DNA of 64,000 nucleotides from Marsupella aquatica (taxonomy: Eukaryota; Marchantiophyta): NCBI GenBank assembly GCA_973895155.1, contig OZ316893.1:16244001-16308000 (forward strand). The letters run 5' to 3'. Positions 55,872 through 64,000 of the stretch are shown one piece after another. The position numbers and the translations under genes were made by a program. The notes under the pieces are model-generated. The model ran no database searches. It was not told the origin of the DNA and saw only the letters and a program-made list of their open reading frames with translations. The first letter of the stretch is position 1. Every line of letters starts with the position of its first letter.

Positions 55872-57720
55872 TCAGTTCGATTCCTGTAAGAGGGTGGACA
55901 AACGACGCATGCCAATTGATCGTGTTAGTGTTTTATGTATGGCAGGCGGTAACGATTTGGTTAGCAGGTCTGCATTGTTCAATTTGCTTGGGATCCATTT
56001 CACGTCGATGCTGTTGCCGTGCTGTTCTCTTGCAAAGAAGAATTTGGGGGCAATATGTTTAGTGCGATCTCCCTTGATGAAGCCCGCTGCGATTTGTTCT
56101 ACGCAAGGTCTGTTGTCTTCAAAGATGACAGTCGGTGAGGTGAGTATTTTCATACCTGTGTGATGTAGGATATGGTTAATTACGTTTCTCAGCCATAAGC
56201 ATTCGCGACTTGCTTCGTACAATGCTATGATTTCTGAGTGGTTGGAGGATGTAGTTGTTAGACTCTGTTTGGTGCTCTTCCATGATATGGCTGTGGGTCC
56301 GGCCAGGAAAACATATCCTGTTTGTGATTTTGCATCTGCAGGGTCAGAGTGATAGCCGGCATCTGCATAGCCAGTAAGAGTTGGTGTTACATCGGTAGGG
56401 AAGTATAATCCAAAATCTATAGTGCCACAGAGGTAGCAAAGTACCCTTTTGATTCCATTCCAGTGTCAAATGGTCGGCTGTGAGCTGTGCCTTGCTAGTA
56501 GGTTCATAGCAAAGGCAATGTCTGGCCTCGTTTGGGTGGCCAAGAACATAAGCGCTCCTATTGCAGATAGGTAGCTAAGGGCTTGTCTGAGCCAAGTAGT
56601 GGCTCATTTTCAGTACGCTTTCGGAACATGTCTTTGTCCCTATCGAGGGAGCTGATGTCCATAGGTGAGTTCACAGCGTATGCTTTGTCCATGTTGAACT
56701 GCTGCAACATTCTCTTTATGTATGTGGACTGGTGGAGGAATCTGCCTTCTTTGAGGTGCTCAAATTGTAGTCCTAGGCAGAATGTAGTCCTGCCTAGGTC
56801 CCTCATCTCAAAAACTCTCTTGAGTAGTTGTATTGTTTCCACCATGATTTTCTTAGTGCCGAATAAGTTCAGGTCGTCCACATATGTTGCAATTATGATA
56901 AACTCGCTGCCCTCTCTCTTGATGAATAGGCAGGGTGCAATTTTGGAGTTTTGAAATCCCATTGCAATCATCTCTGATTTAAATCGCTGGTACCATGTGC
57001 ATCCGCTCTGTTTGAGCCCATACATTGATCTGAGCACTTGGACTGCTAGGCGGATTCGTGCCTTCATCCTCTTTGGGTCCGTTATTACTTCTTTCATGGC
57101 GATGTTGTGCGATGTGCGTTGTAGTACTGATGCATCAGTGTGCCCAAATGATCCTTATGTTGTCTGAGTTAATTCGTTACTTTGGTGCTGCCCCTTTTCA
57201 TGGTATTCCACTCGTTTGATTAACTCGGGAGGCGCTTCCATGTATATCACTTTGTCCAGATGGCCGTATAGGTAGGCCGTCACTATGTCCATCTGGTGCA
57301 TGGATAGTCCGTGGTGTATGGAGAAAGCAATCAGGTATCGGTATGTGATTACGTCCATTACTGGTGCGTATGTTAGGTCGTAGTCCCTTCCTGGTATTTG
57401 GGTAAATCCTTTGGCCACCAATCGGGCCTTGTACCTTGCAACCTCTCCATCTGCGTTTCTTTTTCTGACAAAGGTCCATTTGTAGCGGGTCAGGTGTGTG
57501 TCTGGGGTTGCTGGTGTTATTCTTCCAAATACTTGTCTGGAGATTAGTGGGTCGAGTTCCGAATGGCTTTCTCCCACTTGGGCCAGTCAGGTTGTGTCTG
57601 TGCTTCTGCTGTCGTCTTCGGGTCTGGTAATTCTTTTTCCAGTACCTGTGAAATCTGGAATGCAAACTGGTCGTCTATCTGAGTATTTTCTCAATCCCAA
57701 ACTTGGCCCGTTTGTTGGTA
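55872..57720 (-). pseudogene. Copia-2 reverse transcriptase and RNase H
   Basis: RT begins at about 57,570 (ELDPLISRQVFGRI, YKARLVAKGFTQIPGRDYDL, MDIVTAYLYG). A stop and shift near 57,155 follow, then VQVLRSMYGLKQSGCTWYQR, IIATYVDDLNLFG (YVDD) and MRDLGRTTFCLGLQFEHL, ending SDKPLATYLQ* after a frameshift at 56,570. RNase H resumes with LYEASRECLWLRN, FEDNRPCVEQI and RTKHIAPKFFFA, ending LSTLLQESN at 55,872. Three breaks make the chain non-functional, although each domain is well conserved. Confidence 0.88.
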
Positions 57721-57849
57721 ATTTATAGCAATTTTGTCATTCTACGTATTTATGGTTGGTTGATTTGGTATTGTTGCTGGTGACTGTCTTTGAGTTGCTG
57801 TCGGTATTGTTCTTCTTTGGCGTGGTTGACAATCCGTGGCCCCTATCTG

Positions 57850-59590
57850 TCATCCCCGTTTGGCCCGTGGTGGGGCCTCGGTTGCGAGTGTGCCCTCTTG
57901 TTTGATTCTTGCTGGTGTATTCGCTGCAGGTACGTGTGATCGTGTCACCTTTGTTGCATCTGCAAAGGAGTCTGGTAGTTGTTCCATCATTTTGGTAAGA
58001 TGGATTATTCTCTGAACTTCTGTGTCAGCTTGGGCTGTTCTTGGGTCGTTCCAAAATGCAGATTGTATTTGCCATTCAAGCTCAGTATTTATGTTCTTAT
58101 CTGTATTTGGTCCTGTTATTAGAGTAGGGAATATATGCTCGTAAAAATGGCAATCCATGAACCTTGCTTTAAATATGTCTGCTGTTGTTGGTTCCAGGTA
58201 TCGGATGATGGAGGTCGAGTCGAAGCCTATGTAAATCCCTTTCTGCCTCTGGGGCCCCATCTTTGTGCGCTTAGGGCCCAGGATTGGGACTAATACTTGG
58301 CATCCGAATGTCCTTAAATGGGATATATTCGGAGTTGTTCCGAATGCTAGGTGGTGGGGCGTCCTATCGTTGAATGCAGATGGTCTGTACTGGAGGAGGG
58401 CAACCGCATGGAGTACCGCGTGGCCCCATGCTGATGTTGGGAGTTTCGTCTGCATCAATAGAGGTCTGGCTATGATCTGTAACCTTTTGATGAGGGATTC
58501 GGCTATTCCGTTCTGGAAGTGGACATGGGCTACAGGGTACTGTATATTTATCCCTGTTGTTGTGCAGAAGTCTTCAAATGTCTGAGATGAAAACTCGCCA
58601 GCATTGTCAACCCTGAGGGTTCTTATCGGGTTGTCAGGGAATTGTGCTTTCAATTTTAGGATATGAGCCAATATCCTTGAAAACACTAAGTTTCTGGTTG
58701 ACAGGAGTGATACTTGTGACCACTTCGAGGAAGCATCAATGATCACTAGGAAGAATCGGAAGGGGCCACTAGGTGGATGTATGGGACCGCATACATCTGC
58801 ATGGAGTCTTTCCAAGAAGTTTGGGATGTTCTTGTCTGTTTTGCTTGGTGATGGTCTTGTGATCATTTTTCCCTGTGAGCAGGCGAGGCATGGAGTCTTT
58901 ATGGATCTTGGGTGTACTATGTTTGGTATTCCCTGTGTGTCCTTTGTGATTCTGTGAAACACGCTGGTGCCAGGGTGTCCCAGTCTCTGGTGCCATATGT
59001 CTGTGATTGAGGGTGGTTGTATGGCAGTGTGGTAACTCTGTGTTTTTGTGGCATAATATCCCGTAGGGTAGGCATCGAATGTCTCTTTGACTTTGTTTCC
59101 ATTGGGGGTTTTGGCAATAATACGTAACACTTCTTGTGTATTTATCATGTTGGTGTGTATGTGCAGGTTATTTGCACGTATGTCTTTGAAATTGAGTAAG
59201 TTTCTTGTGGCTTTTGGGGCGTATATTGCTGTTGAGATGTGGACGATTGTCCCTCTCAGTAGTGTTATTATTGCAGGTCCATATCCCTCCTCTAGTTGGT
59301 GTTGGCCTAGTATGGTAGTAACTTGTCTTTGGGAGGGGATTACTTTGCTAAAGTATTTTCTCTCCCGCAAGATTGTGTGGGTTGTCCCACTATCAACGAT
59401 GCAAAAATCCAAATCATTCATGGTTGGGTTTTGGTTTACCAAGTGGATTTCTGGTAAGATTTCAGCAGATTCTAGAAAAGCTCCATGGGTCTCAAATTCC
59501 AGTTGTGTTAAGCTCTTTTTGTATAGAGCTACCAGGTGGGTTGGGGCGCGGCATACCTTTTGTGTATGGCCTCTAGTTCCACACCTATAG
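57850..59590 (-). CDS. Copia-2 zinc knuckle, protease and integrase (intact frame)
   Basis: After the stop in gag (TAG near 59,644) the same frame continues with the zinc knuckle CYRCGTRGHTQKVC, then protease DFCIVDSGTTHTI (DSG catalytic Asp), integrase HHCC (WHQRLGHPG, CLACSQGKM) and the DDE core (LHADVCGPI, RVDNAGEF, VHFQNGIAE), then LVPILGPKRTKMGPQRQKGI and IIRYLEPTTADIF, to SHVPAANTPARIKQ. About 580 codons are open without lesion. Its RT lies downstream in another frame. If translated by readthrough of the gag stop, it could supply protease and integrase, which matters because copia-1 lacks a protease. Confidence 0.9.
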
Positions 59591-59643
59591 CATGTTATTG
59601 GGTTGTCTTGTCTCCCTCTTTGGCTGCTTCTGTCTTGGTCTCT

Positions 59644-60469
59644 CTATTGTGGGTATCTGGACCCTCTCCTCCAGGTTGTTCTTTCGTTGTTGTATCTCCC
59701 CCTGCCTCGGCCCCTGCCTCCATATGGTGGTCTTCTTCCTCCCCCTTGGTTATATCCTCCTCTGCCTCGGAATGTTCCTCTGCTTTGGTATTGACCTCTT
59801 TCTCTATATGGGTTCCTGTTCCTGTTTTGTGTGTTTTGGGGTACAATGTAATGTGTTTCAGTGTTGGGTTGCGGGGGAAGGGTTCTAGGGGGTCTTTCTC
59901 TTGTGTTTTGTAGTAGGAGGATTTGATGCTTTTCTGCTAGACTTAGCATGTGTGCCATCAATTCTGAGTATTTGGTGAATCTCATGTTCCGATATTGAGT
60001 AGATAGGATCAGATTTGTTGAGTGAAGTGTTGATAAGGTTTTCTCGATTTGTTCTTCGTCTCCCACCGGTTGATTGCAGATGGCTAGTTGTGAGGTAATC
60101 CTGAATAACTCACTGTTGTATTCAGCAATTGTTTTGAAATCTTGAACTCGCAGGTTTACCCAGTCGTGCCGTGCAGCGGGCAGGAATATTGTCCTTGTGT
60201 GATCGAACCGTGCTTGCAGCTCATCCCATAGGATACAAGGATTATATTCGTTCATATATTGCCGCCTTAGTGGTTCCGCCAAATGATGTCTTATGAGTAT
60301 TTAGAGCTTTAGCTTTTTGCTGAAGTGTTGGTCCTGCGTCCGTTAGAGTAGCATCTTGGAGGTCCTTTGATGTCAAGTGCGCCTCTACATCGAGTGACCA
60401 TGATAGGTAGTTAGATCCGTCAATGCTTAATGCCTGGAAGAGAAATTTTTCCATTGTATTTGTAGCCAT
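59644..60469 (-). pseudogene. Copia-2 gag (frameshift and stop)
   Basis: The gag starts MATNTMEKFLFQALSIDGSN at 60,469, shifts frame at about 60,290 (KAKAL), then reads LRRQYMNEYNPCILWDELQA, ITSQLAICNQPVGDEEQIEK and MRFTKYSELMAHMLSLAEKH. It ends in an Arg/Gly-rich region (about 59,820-59,660) and a TAG stop directly before the zinc knuckle. The Arg/Gly-rich tail and knuckle are the part deleted from copia-1. Confidence 0.88.
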
Positions 60470-60934
60470 CTGATTTCACTGGTCGTATATTGGTTTCCTT
60501 TGTTTGGGGAGTATAATTATAATCCAAGTCTCAATCAATGATTGTAAAGTCTCGATTGATGATTGTAAAGTCTCAATATGTGGTATAATTCTGAAATTTT
60601 GGAGTGAGAGGGAAGAAATGGATTATCTTGATTGGTGTCAGAGCTTGGAGTGGGCATTGTAAATTTGCCTCAATCAATGCCGTTTCTTTTCTTTGGAATT
60701 CTGCTCTTCTCAGTTGTGAATGTTGCATCCGTTGCTCCAGTAACCGTTTTTAATCGCTGGGTGCTCTTAGTGGTGTCATTCAACGTGGTGTCAATTTAGA
60801 TTGTCTAAAGGGGAGAAGTGAAATCTCTCTTGCATCCAATGAATTTCTCAGTCAGAAAAAAAAATCCTTGATCTGTAGCCAAGCCACTCTCATCCGATTC
60901 TACATTGATTTCCTTGAAAAAATTGTGGAGCGTT

Positions 60935-60949
60935 ATCGTGCTGATAACG
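60935..60949 (-). promoter_or_regulatory. Copia-2 primer-binding site
   Basis: The coding strand reads CGTTATCAGCACGAT directly after the 5' LTR, sharing TTATCAGCACGA with copia-1. Confidence 0.7.
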
Positions 60950-61092
60950 TGTTGAAACACCACCAGAATAATGTGGTTCTTCTCATTCATGTGTGAGGTC
61001 TTTATACATTGAGGTGGTTACTTTAATGGTAACTACCTAAGGTTTGGTGTTAAACCTTACCCTAGAGTAGACTTAACCTATGGGTTCTAACA
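60950..61092 (-). repeat. Copia-2 5' LTR
   Basis: 143 bp, one mismatch to 55,160-55,302, followed by the CCATT target duplication. Confidence 0.95.
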
Positions 61093-61097
61093 CCATT

Positions 61098-62510
61098 TGT
61101 ATTTTGGCCCTGTTTTAAGTGACTCTTTACTTTGCTTTGTAAGATGGGGAGCGTCATTGTGATTGTCCTGGTTTCACTATGAACAGTTTGAAATTTTTGA
61201 ATGTTGGCTAGGGGGATGCTTTGGTGGAGAATTTTTATGTTAGTATAATTTTTTCATCCACGCTTCCCCTCTAAATGGTATCATTTTTAATAAAATTTGT
61301 TCCCCCAAAAAAGCCCCACGGGACGGGCAAACAAGCAGACAAAAAAGCCAGGCAAAGCAAACCCAACATAAGAGCAATGGGACACCACCAGAGTATCTAT
61401 CAACCGACTACTCAAAGCCAAGCAGGGATTCATCCACCCCCCCTGGCCACCAAATCAGTGAGGGAGGAGGGGACCAACCACAAAGAAGCCCGATACCATA
61501 CCGATAAAAAGGCCCATCAATATATTGAGGGCACCATGAAAGATATAAAAGAAAGGTACCAGTGATTGCAAGATTTGATACTCATCTACAGACAAATAAA
61601 TTTGGAAGTGATGCAACTCCTGCCAAAGCAGAGCCAGCCCCTGCGCAGACCATCGATCCTGGCTTTGGCCCTCATCAGGCGGGTGCACTTCCTACCCGAT
61701 GGGGGAAATAGCCGACTAACAGCAAATAAGTTCTCAGCTGTCTCAAAAAGGAAAAGCCCCAGATCAAACGAGCATCTACCACCAATCTTGATTATGTGGG
61801 TGTTTCTTCCCATCCAGAGCCTCCAAAGAATTTGATGCAAGACAAAATCTGAGCAGCCTGAATAGTTTAGTCTTTCCCACAGGCTGCATCCAGCAGGCCA
61901 TCAACCCTTGTCCAATTGGCATAATTATTCAGTTTGCTCAAAAAAACTCAACATAGTCTCCAGCTTCTAACAGCATGTCGACATAGGAAAAAAATGTGAG
62001 GAATAGTTTCCAGCCTCCTGTTGCACATTTTACAGTCCGCGCAAGCGTCCGATGCTCAGACAGGAAGCCAAGGATGTTGTGCCATCGTAGAGGGAGATCC
62101 TTCCAACAGCAGTCTTCAGTAGACCATCCATCTCCAATAGGTCCCATTCCAAGTCTACCACAAATAGCAGCAATCTCTGCAATGGCCACATTAGGCAGAG
62201 AATTAAAGCCCACCATACAATCATCTGAGCGTGTCCGTGATACTCCACCGAGCCGGCAGCCCCATCTGTCCAGGTTCAAAGGATAAATGAGCCCTCACTG
62301 GCTCCCAACTCCTCTAAAGACCGGTCTGTAGGGGAGACCACTAAAGGCAGAGGTGTGCATGATAGAAGCTGGTCTTTAAAGGAGTATCCATTTCTCCTAA
62401 TGACCTTGTAATTCATCCACCCCATCAGAGCCAGATTGGCCGCCAGCATCTTAGACCATTCCAGCTCTAGAGAGTTTATGCAGCTTATGTTCTTGGGAGG
62501 GCAGTTTTAA
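61098..62510 (-). pseudogene. LINE (non-LTR retrotransposon) 3' remnant
   Basis: On the minus strand, from right to left: fragments LRWHNILGFLSEHR, a zinc-binding zf-RVT motif C-K-M-C-N-R-R-L-E-T-I-P-H-I-F-F-L-C at about 62,033-61,980, and then QILWRLWMGRN (about 61,835-61,800), the LW.lW.gRN motif typical of the tail of plant LINE ORF2. Stops and frameshifts occur throughout. The endonuclease and RT palm are not in the window. The zf-RVT and tail order supports a plant L1-type element. Confidence 0.7.
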
Positions 62511-62625
62511 CATAGTGAGCAAACAGGACAAACAAACAGGAAAACCGGTTTTGCTAGCAAGGTCCCCTAAGATTGCTAGCGACCTAACATGAACCCCCCC
62601 CCCCAAAAAAAAAAAAAGCTTGAAA
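62511..62625. repeat. MITE-like fragment with GCTAGC pair
   Basis: The sequence acaaacaaacaggaaaaccggttttgctagcaag...attgctagcgacc shares the aacagg and ttttgctagc..gctagc features of the MITEs at 12,981 and 38,149. It is followed by a C10A13 run. It is probably a fragment of a related element. Confidence 0.45.
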
Positions 62626-64000
62626 AAGCCAAGAAAATATTTGAAACATAAGTAAATCTTACTTAAGACACAACAAACTTGTCTCGGTATATGTCAACCA
62701 TATGCCATTGGATAAAACATTAACTGAATAATGGAACTCCAAAACCTGGATGCATCTTTCGAGTGCATCATGAATGTAATCTAATCTAACCAAATCTACA
62801 CTTTCTCTCCAAATTGGGCTGGACCCATAGAATTTCCACTACTCTCATCTACGTTGGTATTTGAACCCAAAGTTCCTGAGTCTACACCCAAAGTGGAAAC
62901 TTCACTACTCTTAGATCTGGACATTGACTCTGCCTCTTTGTCAAAACATTTTGAAGCACAGCCAGCCTCATCATCCACCAAAGTGTGCCTTACAAATTTT
63001 CTATTTGAACCGCATCAAGAGACTCCAACCATTCATTTTCCAAGTTAGTCTGATTCTCATTTTCGCATCCTTAAATAACTGACTTTTGAACATACTATGG
63101 AAGACCCGGCTTGACCTTGCCCGTCAAATTGGCCGATTTTCTCCTTCAAACGGTCAACACGTCAACCCGGTCGCCCGGAGTCGGAGTTGGTCCGGGTGTG
63201 AGGGTCGACCCAGGCTGGCCCGGGCCGGGTTTGGGCCGGGTTTGGGAGGGGTTTGGGAGGCCAAGGAGGAGTTTTGGAGGCCACGTGCGGGCCGGGTTCG
63301 GGTGGGCTGGGACGGGGCCCTGGCGAGTCAGGAGCTGGGTTGGGTCGGGAGTCCAGGGGAATATAAGGGAATATACATCAAACTGGCCATTTTGGGGCCA
63401 TCATTTGATGGTTTTATGTGCTCGGCAAGCCGTCAACTTCCCCGTCAGGTTAAAATGGGGTGGAAGATCCCATGGTTACTCCGGGGTATTGATTGTGATG
63501 CCGCCATCAGTAATACAGATTAATCCATATAATGTATGCCTTATGTAGACGTAGAAGTACATAGTTAAGTTATTAACATAACAACAATAAATTAGTTAAT
63601 CCCGATGATTAGAGTAGGCTTAGGAGAAGTTTTAAGGGTTCACACTCAGGCTGGCGGGGCGGCACATGACGTACCGCATGATTAGGAGTACATTATGGAT
63701 GTCAGTCTTGGGTCCGTATAACTGATTCGGAAAATCCTTGGCACGCTCGGACTCGGACTGGAGGAGTAAGGACCAAGCTGCAACCGTGAACGGTCAAGCC
63801 AATATATCATTGTACAAGGGGGGGAACCAAACGTTTGGGACGCGCTCATGAGTATAAAAGGGCAAGCTCCCCTTCCCATTTCACTCACCATTCCCTCTCT
63901 TGCGCAAGCTATGAGCGCTCCTGACTTTGCCCCTCCATGGATGCACATACATGCACTCTATTGTTCAGCCGACCCTAGGTACTAAGCCATATGTCTGTCA
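62626..64000. other. Unassigned region with a G-rich tract
   Basis: No recognisable domain. A G-rich stretch at 63,160-63,360 (cccgggccgggtttgggccg, then ggtttgggaggggtttggg) gives overlapping open frames that are compositional. The C/T-rich palindromic runs could form G-quadruplexes. The frame at 62,854-63,048 (VFEPKVPESTPKVETSLLLD) is short and unsupported. Confidence 0.4.

Larger units (their letters stand above)
55160..61092 (-). mobile_element. Copia-2, complete Ty1/copia element with decayed frames
   Basis: It has two 143-bp LTRs (55,160-55,302; 60,950-61,092) differing at one base (gagttcttt versus gaggtcttt), and a 5-bp target duplication CCATT (55,155-55,159; 61,093-61,097). The primer-site core TTATCAGCACGA follows the 5' LTR, and a CAAGGGGAG polypurine tract precedes the 3' LTR. 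All domains are present: gag with zinc knuckle, protease, integrase, RT and RNase H. They are split by a few frameshifts and a stop. The LTR similarity indicates a fairly recent insertion. It went into a site between unassigned DNA and a LINE remnant. Confidence 0.95.

Noticed and set aside
63086-63548. Two overlapping 145-codon frames on the plus strand
   Set aside because: Both cross a G-rich repetitive tract with repeating Gly/Arg/Pro codons. Simultaneous opening in two frames is compositional.
1-64000. CRISPR arrays, bacterial operons or organelle genes
   Set aside because: No regularly spaced identical repeats with unique spacers, no bacterial gene layout, and no plastid or mitochondrial genes were seen.

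Overview
This is nuclear DNA from a land plant with a large, repeat-packed genome. The Ty1/copia elements have plant-type primer sites, and there are CACTA (En/Spm) elements, a Ty3/gypsy element, a LINE remnant and short GT-AG introns. Two transposase-like families (15.5-17.2 kb, and 22.0-22.9 kb plus 1.6-1.9 kb) resemble proteins I associate with mosses, lycophytes and ferns. A seedless plant is therefore my best guess, held loosely. I found no ordinary host housekeeping gene. Almost everything that can be named is a mobile element, mostly broken and nested.

Layout. 1-1.1 kb: a proline-rich broken reading frame. 1.55-1.89: 3' part of a transposase gene (A). 1.89-3.09: one end of a CACTA element. 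3.09-4.76 and 12.4-12.98: parts of copia-3, separated by an unassigned insert that carries a young copia-1 (6.54-11.74) sitting in a minisatellite. 12.98-13.35: Mutator-type MITE copy 1. 13.35-13.67: an end of CACTA-2. 13.71-15.48: an end of a fourth CACTA element containing a 5S-like sequence. 15.48-17.17: transposase-like gene B (minus). 17.99-21.75: a multi-exon ParB-like plus DNA-methyltransferase-like gene (plus). 22.0-22.89: 5' part of transposase A. 22.89-36.28: the rest of the first CACTA element (TNPA-like, SET-domain gene, TNP2), itself interrupted by a 2.8 kb insertion. 36.28-38.15: 3' part of copia-3. 38.15-38.49: MITE copy 2. 38.49-47.79: the body of CACTA-2 (TNP2, SET gene, TNPA-like). 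47.79-50.93: a gypsy pol whose integrase region is followed by a PHD finger, bounded by inverted LTRs. 50.93-55.15: AT-rich unassigned DNA. 55.16-61.09: copia-2. 61.1-62.5: LINE remnant. 62.5-64.0: unassigned.

Two points stand out. First, the segment between the two inverted MITE copies (about 13.0-38.4 kb) is inverted relative to the order in which its elements inserted. Reading it backwards makes copia-3 continuous across a MITE with a 9-bp target duplication. It also gives CACTA-2 two matching ends with the 3-bp duplication CTT inside a gypsy LTR, and rejoins both halves of transposase A around the other CACTA element. Second, both autonomous-type CACTA copies carry a SET-domain gene directly upstream of TNP2 and a divergent TNPA-like gene. 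Together with the ParB/methyltransferase gene and the PHD-finger gypsy, the window holds three unrelated chromatin- or DNA-modification modules associated with mobile DNA.
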